A stretch of 64,000 bases of DNA, taken from assembly GCF_023955655.1 (NCBI RefSeq), contig NZ_JAMXHT010000008.1, forward strand, positions 62,001 through 126,000. The letters are read 5' to 3'. Within the stretch, counting starts at the first letter, position 1; each line of letters opens with the position of its first letter. Made by a program: the position numbers and the translations under genes. This DNA comes from Ralstonia soli. GTDB taxonomy: Bacteria; Pseudomonadota; Gammaproteobacteria; Burkholderiales; Burkholderiaceae. The notes beneath the pieces are model-generated. The model saw nothing but the letters and a program-made list of their open reading frames with translations, made no database searches and was not told the origin of the DNA. Positions 51,648 to 59,603 of this stretch are shown in pieces.

Positions 51648-52103
51648 CTACGGCTTGAGATAGGCGAAACCTTCTTCCTGCTGCAAGCGGGTGACTTCCA
51701 CCACGCCGGCGGGCACCACCTTGGCTTCGAGCAGCAGCTTGTCTTCCGGCACCTTGAAGGCCATCAGCGAGTTGTGGCACACGCGAAACTCCACGCCCAT
51801 GCTCGCCAGTGCAGCCACTGGCGCATCAAACGTGCGGCCCTGCGCATCCTTGGCCCCTTCGACGAGGAAGTCGATGCCGTGCCCGAACGCCACCACCACG
51901 ATCTTCGTGCCGGGCGCGCCGTTCAGGTGGTTGCGCAGGTTGCCGATCGCGCGCGTGGCCTGGTCGATGCCTTCACTGAGTTGGTAGACCACCTTGTAGC
52001 GGGCACCCGCACCACCAGAGCGGGGCGCGTTCTGCGCGGCGGCCTTGCCCGCCACGCCCAGTGCCGCCAGCGCGGCGGTCACACGAAAGAAGCTGCGTCG
52101 CAT
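51648..52103 (-). CDS. DsrE-family periplasmic protein
   Basis: 151 aa, signal peptide (MRRSFFRVTAALAALGVAGKAAA) and a DsrE/DsrF-like fold (YKVVYQLSEGIDQATRAI, KIVVVAFGHGIDFLVEG, VEFRVCHNSLMAF). A single Cys in the FRVCHNSL segment could carry sulfur. Such genes recur inside sox clusters; the exact role in persulfide handling is not established. Confidence 0.8.
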   Translation of the reverse strand: MRRSFFRVTAALAALGVAGKAAAQNAPRSGGAGARYKVVYQLSEGIDQATRAIGNLRNHLNGAPGTKIVVVAFGHGIDFLVEGAKDAQGRTFDAPVAALASMGVEFRVCHNSLMAFKVPEDKLLLEAKVVPAGVVEVTRLQQEEGFAYLKP

Positions 52104-52118
52104 GTCGGCCTCCGGGGC

Positions 52119-52430
52119 TTATTGAATTGCCGTTTCGTCGGTGCGCTTGTCACCGTGATTGTCGACCCAGGTGACCGTCACCTTGTCGCCCTTGGCGCCG
52201 CCCTTGAACTTGAAGTTGAGGAACGGATCCTTCGACACGGCCGTGCCGAACTGCGCGTCGAGCACCGTCTTGCCGTTGTGCAGCACCGTCACGTTGGTGA
52301 TGTGCCAAGCCGGCACGAGCTTGCCGGACGCGTCTTTGCGCTGGCCGGTTTCCATATCGTGCTTCATCAGGATCTTCACGTCGGTCGTGCCGCCGTTTTC
52401 CATTGCGCGAATGCGCATCGGGTCTGCCAT
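52119..52430 (-). CDS. soxZ: Sulfur carrier subunit SoxZ
   Basis: 103 aa, Ig-like scaffold of the SoxYZ carrier. Family segments MADPMRIRAMENGGTTDVKI, LVPAWHITNV and FSRDPFLNFKF-like SKDPFLNFKF are visible. No signal peptide, consistent with co-export with SoxY by Tat. Immediately downstream of soxY. Confidence 0.93.
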   Translation of the reverse strand: MADPMRIRAMENGGTTDVKILMKHDMETGQRKDASGKLVPAWHITNVTVLHNGKTVLDAQFGTAVSKDPFLNFKFKGGAKGDKVTVTWVDNHGDKRTDETAIQ

Positions 52431-52448
52431 GGTGTGCTCCTCTGTTCC

Positions 52449-52919
52449 TTAACCGCCGCAGCCACCGAGGGTGACCTTCACTTCCTTGCTTGCCAGCACC
52501 CACTTGCCGCCCGCGCGCACGGCTGCGTAGACCACCGAGGTCTCGCCCATCTTCACGCGCGTGCTCACGAACGGCTCGGTACTGGCGGGAATGCCAAACG
52601 TGGCCGCCAGCGTGTTCGGGTTCTTCTCCACCAGGATGGCGATCATGTCGGTGCCCGGCAGCGTGCTGGTCACCACCAGCGGCACCACGGCGCCGTTCTC
52701 GGCGATGTCCGGCGCGGTCAGGTGCACGCCCGAGCCACCCTTATCGACAGCGCCACCACCCAGTTGCTTGAGCACGTCGTTCACGCCCTTGATGCTGAAG
52801 GCGGTCTTGTTCCACTCGGCGGCCTGGGCGGGCGTGGCAATGCCGGCGGACACCAGCAGCGCCATCATGGCGCCGGCGCGCAGCACGTCGCGGCGGGAGA
52901 GGTTCACGGAATCCGTCAT
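52449..52919 (-). CDS. soxY: Sulfur carrier protein SoxY
   Basis: 156 aa. A twin-arginine signal peptide (LSRRDVLRAGAMMALLVSAG) leads to the Ig-like SoxY domain, ending in the conserved mobile arm VTLGGCGG whose Cys holds the sulfur intermediates. Start at 52919 has GAGGA upstream. It follows a small cytochrome c gene by 8 bp and precedes soxZ. Confidence 0.94.
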   Translation of the reverse strand: MTDSVNLSRRDVLRAGAMMALLVSAGIATPAQAAEWNKTAFSIKGVNDVLKQLGGGAVDKGGSGVHLTAPDIAENGAVVPLVVTSTLPGTDMIAILVEKNPNTLAATFGIPASTEPFVSTRVKMGETSVVYAAVRAGGKWVLASKEVKVTLGGCGG

Positions 52920-52927
52920 CGCATTCC

Positions 52928-53275
52928 TCACTTGGCCGGGGCGCCCGCGAGCACCCACTCGATCACGGTCTTCAGATCGGCGTCGCTGACCTTCGGGTTG
53001 GCCGGCATCGGGATCTGGCCCCAGTTGCCCATGCCGCCTTCGCGCACTTTCTTGATGAGCCTGGCCTCGGCGCCCGCATCGCCCTTGTACTTGGCGGCAA
53101 CGTCCTTGTAGGCCGGGCCGACGAGCTTGCGATCCACGGCGTGGCAGCCCATGCAGGCGTTCTGGTTGGCGAGGGATTGCGCGCGGGCGGCATCAACGGC
53201 GGCCTGTGCGGGCAAGGCGGACAGCGCCAGGCCGGCCAGCACCGCCGAAGCGGCGAGCGTGGGGGCGAACTTCAT
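52928..53275 (-). CDS. Small cytochrome c (c551/c552 type)
   Basis: 115 aa, signal peptide MKFAPTLAASAVLAGLALSA, haem motif CMGCHAVD and axial Met in WGQIPMPANPKVS. A class I cytochrome c probably carrying electrons from SoxAX to the terminal oxidase. GGAGA precedes the start. It heads the sox operon, and a GC-rich hairpin lies just upstream of its start. Confidence 0.9.
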   Translation of the reverse strand: MKFAPTLAASAVLAGLALSALPAQAAVDAARAQSLANQNACMGCHAVDRKLVGPAYKDVAAKYKGDAGAEARLIKKVREGGMGNWGQIPMPANPKVSDADLKTVIEWVLAGAPAK

Positions 53276-53294
53276 GTGGTCTCCGGAAAATGGG

Positions 53295-53320
53295 GCGGCC
53301 CGCGTGTCGTTGCGGGCCGC
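53295..53320. promoter_or_regulatory. GC-rich palindrome in the sox operon leader
   Basis: GCGGCCCGC (53295-53303) and GCGGGCCGC (53312-53320), perfect 9-bp arms around GTGTCGTT, 19 bp upstream of the first sox-cluster start codon. Candidate operator or mRNA hairpin. Between it and the repeat array (53321-53401) nothing else was found. Confidence 0.45.
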
Positions 53321-53401
53321 TTGCGCCGATATTGTGCCCCAAGCGCTTCGCCGAGGCTCGCCTGCGCGGCTCGGACAGCCACGCGCGGCGCAAAAAGCCC
53401 C

Positions 53402-53681
53402 GGCGTTGAGGCAAAAAGCATCAACGTCGAGGCTTGGACAGTCGTCGCTGCCTAAAAAAGCAGCATCATTGCTGAAAAAAGCAGCAGCGTTGAGGCCCGA
53501 GAGCCTCATCGTCGAGTCTTTTCGCTCCGGCGTTGATGCTTTTTTCAGCAGTGATGCCCCTATTTGGGGCATGCGAGAACCTGCGAGGGTCGACGTTGCG
53601 TGTTTTAGGTTCAACGCCGGGGGTTTTAGGTTCGACGGTGGACCTTAGAGGGCCATCGCTGGACCTTTGAGGTCCAACGCT
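53402..53681. repeat. Array of 14 units phased at 21 bp
   Basis: Hexamers of the form RNCGNY (GGCGTT, AACGTC, GACGTT, AACGCC, ATCGCT, AACGCT) occur at 53402, 53423, 53441, 53465, 53486, 53508, 53529, 53550, 53571, 53592, 53613, 53634, 53655 and 53676, spacing 21 bp with three local shifts. The stretch between hexamers is often self-complementary, for example GGACCT-TTG-AGGTCC and GAGGC-CCGAGA-GCCTC. It starts 11 bp from the stop of the EamA gene. Same design and orientation as the array at 19626-19928, but with different sequence. Confidence 0.85.
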
Positions 53682-53692
53682 GGCACGTTGAC

Positions 53693-54580
53693 TCAGGCCA
53701 TCGCGCGCCGCGCAGCCAGCCGGCCACCGAATACGTTCAGCAGCAAGCCGGCCATCACCACGGCGCCGCCCAGCCACTGCGCGGGCGCCAGCCGTTCGCC
53801 CAACAACACGGCGGCCGACACCAGCCCCACCACCGGTACCAGCAGCGACAGCGGCGCCACCCGGCTGGCCGCATAGCGCGCCAGCAACTTGCTCCACAAG
53901 CTGTAGCCGAAGATGGTGGCGCCAAACGACAGGTACACGATCGCCCCGATGCTCGACGCGCTGATATTGGCCAGGCTATGCGCGATCTGCTCCGGGCCTT
54001 CCATCCAGAGCGACAGCAGCAGGAACGGCACGGGTGGGATCACCGCGCCCCACACCACCAGGCTCACCACATTCACCGGCCCCACGCGTTTGGTGACGAT
54101 GTTGCCGCTGGCCCACGAGAGTGCCGCGCACAGCGTGAGCAGAAAGCCCGCGGTGGTCATGCCTGTGGCGGCGGCATTGCCGGCCATGCCGATGATCGCC
54201 AACCCGCAGCCGGCCACCGCCATGCCCGCCAGGTGAAACCAGCGGATCGGCTCGCGCAGCACCACCGCCGCGATCGTCAGCGTAAAGAACGCCTGCGACT
54301 GCAGCACCAGCGAGGCCAGCCCCGCCGGCATGCCCACATACATGGCCGAGAACAGGAACGCGAACTGCCCGAAGCTGATCGTGGCGCCGTAAGCCAGCAA
54401 CCACTTGAGCGGAATCTTCGGGCGCGGCACGAACAGCACCGCCGGGAAGGCCACCAGCGCAAAGCGCAGCGCACCCAGCAGCATGGGCGGCACACCGTGC
54501 AGGCCGACCTTGATGACGACGAAGTTGACGCCCCACACCAGCACAACGGTCAGGGCCAGCAGCAGATCCTTGGGAGACAT
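53693..54580 (-). CDS. EamA/DMT-family transporter
   Basis: 295 aa, ten-helix drug/metabolite transporter with two EamA repeats (LLLALTVVLVWGVNFVVIK at the start; FLLTLCAALSWASGNIVTKR at the second). Start at 54580 with GGGAG just upstream (TTGGGAGACATG seen in reverse). It lies between the two sulfur-oxidation gene blocks. Similar to YedA/amino-acid exporter types; substrate unknown. Confidence 0.86.
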   Translation of the reverse strand: MSPKDLLLALTVVLVWGVNFVVIKVGLHGVPPMLLGALRFALVAFPAVLFVPRPKIPLKWLLAYGATISFGQFAFLFSAMYVGMPAGLASLVLQSQAFFTLTIAAVVLREPIRWFHLAGMAVAGCGLAIIGMAGNAAATGMTTAGFLLTLCAALSWASGNIVTKRVGPVNVVSLVVWGAVIPPVPFLLLSLWMEGPEQIAHSLANISASSIGAIVYLSFGATIFGYSLWSKLLARYAASRVAPLSLLVPVVGLVSAAVLLGERLAPAQWLGGAVVMAGLLLNVFGGRLAARRAMA

Positions 54581-54696
54581 GATGAGCACATGATCAAACG
54601 GCCGCCCGCGCGGCCCGATGACGCACTGTAGGCCCAGGCAGCGGGTACGGCTTGCACAATCTTGCGCATTGTTCGTGCCGTCCAAGGACGGCGTGC

Positions 54697-55980
54697 CTAG
54701 CCGAGCATGTCCGACCAGATGGCCCGGCTCCAGCCTTGCGCGAGCTTGCCCTCGGCGGCGGAAGGCGCATCCGAGAGCCCACCGGCGCCGGGCACCGTCA
54801 CCATGGTGTGCTGGCCCGGGTCGTAGCGGTGGACGGTCGCTATGTGCATTGCCTCGTCGGGCGTAGCGAAGCTGTAGCAGGTGTTGGCATACAGCGGCGA
54901 CGCATCGGGCGCATGGCCGGCCAGCATGGCCACCACCGCGGCGGCGGCCACCTTGCCGTGCTGGTTGGCCATGTGGCCCGACTTGGGCATCAGCGGCGCG
55001 GTCTGGATGGCATCGCCGATCACATGCACGCCCGGTGCCACCTTCGACTCGAACGAGAGGAAATCCACTTCGCACCAGCGCCCGTTGGCTGTCGCCAGCC
55101 CCGCCGACACGGCAATCGCCCCCGCCCGTTGCGGCGGAATCAGGTTGACCACATCGGCCTGCACGTCGTCCTGCACGTCGAACTTGAGCACGCGGCCGGT
55201 CGGGTCGATATCGACAGCGTTGTATTGCGGGCGATATTCGATGTGCTGTGGATAACGCTCGGCCCACACGCGCTTGAACAATGCGCCCTTGGAGGTGACA
55301 TCGTCGTTGGCATCGAGGATGAGCACGCGCGAGGCCGGCTTGGCGCGCTGCAGCCAGTGGGCGATCAGGCAGGCGCGCTCGTACGGCGCGGGCGGGCAGC
55401 GGTACGGCGCCAGCGGAATGCTGATCGCCACCGTGCCGCCGTTGGGCATGGCTTCCAGCCGATGGCGCAACGCGAGCGTCTGCATGCCGGCCTTCCACGC
55501 GTGCGGCGCCTGCGCCGCCGTGGCCGGGTTGGCGAGACCGGGAATCGCGCCCGGCATGAAGTCGATCCCGGGCGAGAGGATCAGCCGGTCGTAGTCGAGC
55601 GTGCCGCCGCCGGCCAGGCGCACCTGCCTGGCCCCGAGATCGATGGCCGAGGCGCGGTCACGCACCCAGCGCACGCCGTGGCGCTCGACCAATGCGTCGT
55701 ACGGCACGGTGATCGAGGCGAGATCGCGGTCGCCCGACAGCACGAGGTTCGACAGCGGGCACGACACGAACGCGGCATTCGGCTCCACCAGCGTCACGTC
55801 GACACGGCCGCCGGAGAACACGCGCACGTGCTTGGCCGCCGTGGCGCCACCGTAGCCGCCGCCCACGACCACCACCCGCGCATTGCGTGTGCCCGACAGC
55901 GACGCACATGCCGCCAGCGGCCCCGCGAGCGCCGTCGCCCCCAGCGCGCGCAGCACCGCGCGTCGATCCTTACTGCTCAT
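54697..55980 (-). CDS. Sulfide dehydrogenase flavoprotein subunit (FccB/SoxF type)
   Basis: 427 aa. Tat-like start (MSSKDRRAVLRALGATALAG), FAD-binding VVVVGGGYGGATAAKHVR, redox-active Cys in FVSCPLSNLVLSG and a second in APYRCPPAPYERAC. C-terminal flavocytochrome c sulfide dehydrogenase domain (ANTCYSFATPDEAMHIATVHRY). Overlaps the upstream cytochrome gene by 11 bp, the pairing expected for FccAB/SoxEF, which oxidises sulfide or helps reactivate SoxYZ. Confidence 0.9.
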   Translation of the reverse strand: MSSKDRRAVLRALGATALAGPLAACASLSGTRNARVVVVGGGYGGATAAKHVRVFSGGRVDVTLVEPNAAFVSCPLSNLVLSGDRDLASITVPYDALVERHGVRWVRDRASAIDLGARQVRLAGGGTLDYDRLILSPGIDFMPGAIPGLANPATAAQAPHAWKAGMQTLALRHRLEAMPNGGTVAISIPLAPYRCPPAPYERACLIAHWLQRAKPASRVLILDANDDVTSKGALFKRVWAERYPQHIEYRPQYNAVDIDPTGRVLKFDVQDDVQADVVNLIPPQRAGAIAVSAGLATANGRWCEVDFLSFESKVAPGVHVIGDAIQTAPLMPKSGHMANQHGKVAAAAVVAMLAGHAPDASPLYANTCYSFATPDEAMHIATVHRYDPGQHTMVTVPGAGGLSDAPSAAEGKLAQGWSRAIWSDMLG

Positions 55981-56392
55981 GACGCCCCTCCTGCGATTGG
56001 CGCGACAGCCAGCCGGCAATGGCGGCGATCTGCGCGTCGTCGTAACCGCGCGCGATCTGGCCCATCACCGTGGCTGGGCGCGTGCCGTTGCGGAACGCCT
56101 GCAGCGCGTCGATCAACTCCGCCTGGGAGCGGCCGGCCAGCGGCGGCAGCGTCTGCGCGGGCAGCCGGGCGCCGGGCGCGGTATCCGTGTGATGGCAGCT
56201 CGCGCACGTGGCGGCCCAGGTGCGCGCCTGCAGATTGGAGGGCGGACGATCGGCCGCTTGGGCCGCTTGGGCTGCTTGAGCCGCTTGGGCTGCTTGAGCC
56301 GCTTGGGCCGTGGACAGTGCCGCAAGCCAGGCTGCGGCGGCAAGGCGGTGGACGACGGGCATTGGGGGGCTGCGAAGTCGCGGGAGCGTCAT
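55970..56392 (-). CDS. Cytochrome c subunit of sulfide dehydrogenase (FccA/SoxE type)
   Basis: 140 aa from the ATG at 56392 (or 130 from 56362, nearer the signal peptide MPVVHRLAAAAWLAALSTAQ). Haem motif CASCHHTD and axial Met in PATVMGQIARGY. Between signal peptide and haem domain is a run of AQA-type tripeptides coded by six 9-bp units. Electron-accepting partner of the flavoprotein that overlaps it. Confidence 0.87.
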   Translation of the reverse strand: MTLPRLRSPPMPVVHRLAAAAWLAALSTAQAAQAAQAAQAAQAAQAADRPPSNLQARTWAATCASCHHTDTAPGARLPAQTLPPLAGRSQAELIDALQAFRNGTRPATVMGQIARGYDDAQIAAIAGWLSRQSQEGRHEQ

Positions 56393-56441
56393 ACGCTAAC
56401 ACGCACGGCCCGCCATGTGCCCCGTGATGCGCGCAGCCAAC

Positions 56442-56467
56442 AAAAAACGCAGCACGGTGGCTGCGTT
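56442..56467 (-). terminator. Intrinsic terminator after the BON gene
   Basis: AACGCAGC (56460-56467 in reverse) pairs with GCTGCGTT (56446-56453 in reverse), loop of 6, followed on minus by T4-T6. Ends the dual-BON transcript and separates it from the sulfide-dehydrogenase genes. Confidence 0.75.
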
Positions 56468-56493
56468 CCTTGCGGGGCGATGTTGCCGACGAC

Positions 56494-57300
56494 TCAGGGC
56501 AGTTGCTTACCTGGCGGCAGCGCCGGCGAATTGGTCGGCGACACCGTGACACCCGGCGAGGCCGAGGTGACGGGCGCCGGTGCCTGCGTGGCCGTCGGCG
56601 TACCTTGCACCGGCGCCGGCGTGCCCTGCGAGGCGCCTGGCGTGGTCGACGGGTTGGTCGACGTGGCGTTCGTGTCCAGGCGCTTGCGCTCGTCTTCGCT
56701 CACGTAGTCGAACACCTTCACGACCTTGTTGACGCCGCTCACGGTGCGCACGGCCTCGGTGGCACGGTTGCCTTCGGCCTCGGTCACCACGCCCATCAGG
56801 AAGACGGTCTGGGCTTCGGTGGTCACCTTGATGGAGTTCCAGGGCACGCCTTCCGTGCCGGCCAGCACGCTCTTCACCTTGGTGGTGATGAAGGTGTCGT
56901 TGGCGCGCGAGCTCATCGTGCTGGATTCGCCGGTCACGACCAGCTCGTTGACGACCTCGCGTGCGTTTTCGAGCTTCTGCGCGTACTGGCCGATCTCCTG
57001 CTTGGTCTGCTCGGTGCCGGCCTCGCCGGTCAGCAGCACCTTGCGGTTGTAGACCGTGACGTTGACGTGGGCACGGCCGTTGTAGCGCGTGATGAGCGTG
57101 TTCTCGGCCTCCAGTTGCAGGCCACGGTCGATGGTCTGGGTTGCGGTCGGGCGACGGTCGGTGGCCAAGGCCACACCGCCCGCCACTGCGCCGGCAAACA
57201 GCGGGAAGCACGCGGTCAGCTGCGTGGCGGTGATGCCGGCCAGCGCGGCCAGCACAACGGTGCGCTTGATACGGGCAGACGTAGGGGACGAGAGTTTCAT
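56494..57300 (-). CDS. Dual-BON-domain lipoprotein (DolP/OsmY-like)
   Basis: 268 aa. Lipobox LTAC after residues 1-30 (VVLAALAGITATQLTAC), two BON domains (VNVTVYNRKVLLTGEAGTE and IKVTTEAQTVFLMGVVTEAE) and a Pro/Thr/Ser-rich C-terminal tail of about 60 residues. DolP-like proteins maintain outer-membrane integrity. The low-complexity tail is longer than in the enteric proteins. Follows yraN by 40 bp, the conserved yraN-dolP neighbourhood. Confidence 0.86.
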   Translation of the reverse strand: MKLSSPTSARIKRTVVLAALAGITATQLTACFPLFAGAVAGGVALATDRRPTATQTIDRGLQLEAENTLITRYNGRAHVNVTVYNRKVLLTGEAGTEQTKQEIGQYAQKLENAREVVNELVVTGESSTMSSRANDTFITTKVKSVLAGTEGVPWNSIKVTTEAQTVFLMGVVTEAEGNRATEAVRTVSGVNKVVKVFDYVSEDERKRLDTNATSTNPSTTPGASQGTPAPVQGTPTATQAPAPVTSASPGVTVSPTNSPALPPGKQLP

Positions 57301-57340
57301 GCTGTCCTTGAAGGAAGTCCGGAAGGGAGAAGAGCGAAGC

Positions 57341-57733
57341 TCATGCTTCAACACCGAAGGCATCGCGCATCCATTCGATGCGGCTGCCGTCGATGGCGAT
57401 GACGTCGAAACGGCAGGCGGGAACGTCCTCAACCTGCCGCGCGAGAAAATCTTCGGCCGCGGCAATCAGGCGGCGCTGCTTGGCTGGTGTCACGCTCGCG
57501 GCCGCACCGCCGAAGCGCTGCGTGGAACGCGCCACGCGGGCCCGCACCTCGACAAACACCAGTGCGCCGGCCGCATCGCGCATCACCAGATCGATCTCGC
57601 CGCCCTTGCAGCGATAATTGCGGGCCACCACCGATAACCCGCGCGCCTGCAAGTAGCGCAGCGCGCGGTCCTCACCGGCTTCACCGGTTGCGGCTGTGAT
57701 GGGCTGTGAAGGGACGGGCTGCGGCGCGTGCAT
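57341..57733 (-). CDS. yraN: UPF0102 family endonuclease-like protein YraN
   Basis: 130 aa. Holliday-junction-resolvase-like fold with GEAGEDRALRYLQARGL, the acidic pair in CKGGEIDLVMRD and FVEVRARVARSTQRFGG. The exact function is unknown. Start at 57733 with the divergent rsmI only 36 bp away, a conserved arrangement. Leads into the BON lipoprotein. Confidence 0.88.
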   Translation of the reverse strand: MHAPQPVPSQPITAATGEAGEDRALRYLQARGLSVVARNYRCKGGEIDLVMRDAAGALVFVEVRARVARSTQRFGGAAASVTPAKQRRLIAAAEDFLARQVEDVPACRFDVIAIDGSRIEWMRDAFGVEA

Positions 57734-57768
57734 TGGCGGTTTGAACCAAGTGACGGAGAGAAGTTCTC

Positions 57769-58671
57769 GTGAGTGATCCTGACTGGACCCTGCTGGCGCA
57801 AGACCAGCACTATCCCGCCGGCGCATTATATGTGGTGGCCACCCCCATCGGGAACGCCGCCGACGTGTCGCTGCGGGCTCGATACGTGCTCGGCCTCGTC
57901 GACGCGGTGGCCTGCGAGGACACGCGCAATACCGGGCAATTGCTCAATCGGCTGGGCCTGTCACGGCCGATGCTGGCGGCGCACGAGCACAACGAGCGCG
58001 AGGCCGCTGCGCGCATCGTCGCGCGTCTGGCGCAGGGCGAGCGCATCGCCTATGTGTCCGATGCCGGTACGCCCGGCGTGTCGGATCCAGGTGCACGGAT
58101 TGTCGAAGCGGTGCGTGCGGCCGGGCATCGCGTGATCCCACTGCCCGGTGCGAGCGCGGTGGTGACGGCGCTCTCTGCCGCCGGCGAGCTGCTCGATACG
58201 TCGGCTGGGCAATTCACATTCGTCGGCTTCCTGCCGCCCAAGGCGGGGCAGCGTGACGCGGCCATCCGCCAATGGGCAGCGCACGGGCCGGCGTGGGTGC
58301 TGTACGAGGCGCCGCATCGCATTGACGCGACGCTCGCGGCGCTGGCGGAACACCTGCCCGCGCGGCGCATCCTCATCGGCCGCGAGCTGACCAAACTGTT
58401 CGAACAGATCGTGGTGATACCAGCCGCCGAGGCGCCGGCATGGCTTGCCGCCGATGCCTCGCATGGCAAGGGTGAATTCGTGTTGGTGGTCGAAGGCGCG
58501 GGCCCGCAGGATGCGGCGCCGGCTGCAATGGCGGCGGATCAGGTCTTGCGTCTGCTGCTGGCCGAGCTGCCCACCAAGCGCGCGGCCAAGCTGGCCGGGG
58601 CGATCACGGGTGCGCCGGTGGACGCGCTGTATCAGAGCGCACTGGCACTGAAGAACGATGGGAAGGATTAA
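57769..58671 (+). CDS. rsmI: 16S rRNA (cytidine-1402-2'-O)-methyltransferase RsmI
   Basis: 300 aa, tetrapyrrole-methylase-superfamily enzyme that modifies C1402 in the ribosomal P site. It shows GALYVVATPIGNAADVSLRA, EDTRNTGQLLNRLGL, YVSDAGTPGVSDPGARIV and PLPGASAVVTALSA. Start is GTG at 57769 with GGAGAGAA upstream. The last four bases overlap the rlpA stop on the other strand. Confidence 0.95.
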   Translation: MSDPDWTLLAQDQHYPAGALYVVATPIGNAADVSLRARYVLGLVDAVACEDTRNTGQLLNRLGLSRPMLAAHEHNEREAAARIVARLAQGERIAYVSDAGTPGVSDPGARIVEAVRAAGHRVIPLPGASAVVTALSAAGELLDTSAGQFTFVGFLPPKAGQRDAAIRQWAAHGPAWVLYEAPHRIDATLAALAEHLPARRILIGRELTKLFEQIVVIPAAEAPAWLAADASHGKGEFVLVVEGAGPQDAAPAAMAADQVLRLLLAELPTKRAAKLAGAITGAPVDALYQSALALKNDGKD

Positions 58672-59423
58672 CGGTGACGCGCCTTCTTGGCGCGATGCTT
58701 CACGCGCTTCTTCAGCGGTGCCGGGTCGTCGGCGCCCACATCGGCATCGCCATCGTTGCTGGCGAGGTCCGTCTGCGTGAGTTCAGGGCGCAGCGCTTCG
58801 ACTTCGGCGCGCGACAGGCGGCGGATCTCCACCTGCGTCGAACCGCGACGGACGAAGTCCAGCCGCTTGGCCGCGGCATACGACATGTCGAGGATGCGCT
58901 TGCCGTAGTACGGACCGCGATCCGTCACCTTGGCCACGACCACGCGGTCGTTGGAGAGGTTGCGCACCAGCACCCAGCTTTGCAGCGGCAGCGACGGGTG
59001 CGCCACCGTGAAGGCGTTCATGTTGAAGCGCTCGCCGCTGGCAGTGCGGCGGCCGTGGAAGCCGCGGCCATACCACGAGGCCAGGCCGCGCTGTTCGAAC
59101 GTGCCAAGGTCGGCGCGCAGGCCGGGCGACGTGTCGGTGTTCTCGTCGAGCTTGAGGCTGCTCGAATCCGGGCTGCCGCGAAACGACAGCGTGCCCCAGG
59201 CATCGGGGTTGTCGCGCGGGTCGGCGAGCTTGAGGGCAGGCGCTGGCTTGCTGGCCTGCACACCGGTCTGCACGCCGGCGGGCGGTTCGCCCGGGACAGC
59301 GGCACAGCCTGCCAGCACCAGCAACGCGGTGCCATGCATCAGCCAGGCACGCAGCGTGCGGCCGGCCTGAAGGCTGGAGATCGGGTGGGGAAGCTTGAGC
59401 ATGGGCGCGAGTCTAACACGCAT
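58668..59423 (-). CDS. rlpA: RlpA-like lipoprotein with DPBB domain
   Basis: 251 aa. Signal peptide with lipobox LAGC (LLVLAGCAAV). The double-psi beta-barrel has GLASWYGRGFHGRRTASGER, MNAFTVAHPSLP and KVTDRGPYYGKRILDMS. In relatives it is a septal lytic transglycosylase or peptidoglycan-binding protein. No SPOR domain at the C-terminus, which ends in a basic tail. A second ATG 21 bases later is an alternative start. Confidence 0.87.
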   Translation of the reverse strand: MRVRLAPMLKLPHPISSLQAGRTLRAWLMHGTALLVLAGCAAVPGEPPAGVQTGVQASKPAPALKLADPRDNPDAWGTLSFRGSPDSSSLKLDENTDTSPGLRADLGTFEQRGLASWYGRGFHGRRTASGERFNMNAFTVAHPSLPLQSWVLVRNLSNDRVVVAKVTDRGPYYGKRILDMSYAAAKRLDFVRRGSTQVEIRRLSRAEVEALRPELTQTDLASNDGDADVGADDPAPLKKRVKHRAKKARHR

Positions 59424-59556
59424 GCTCGGATCGACTATTTACATTTCCTATTAAAACGATCACATCATGCAGTCATCTCGCATCAATTTTGTAATATTTT
59501 CTTTCCGATGTAACAGCGTTCCCCGCCAGCCCAGTGCTGGCGCGGGCTCGGCCCGA

Positions 59557-59562
59557 TACAAT
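59557..59562 (+). promoter_or_regulatory. -10-like box before the metallo-hydrolase gene
   Basis: TACAAT, 16 bp after a poor -35 (TGCTGG at 59535-59540) and about 42 bp before the start codon. Plausible promoter of the two-gene unit that follows. Confidence 0.35.
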
Positions 59563-59603
59563 CGGGTTATCCCTGCCTCGCGCAAATGCGCACATAAGAT
59601 CAC

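Noticed and set aside
47900-56000. Complete sulfate-forming Sox pathway
   Set aside because: soxCD genes are absent from the window, so the full pathway cannot be claimed.
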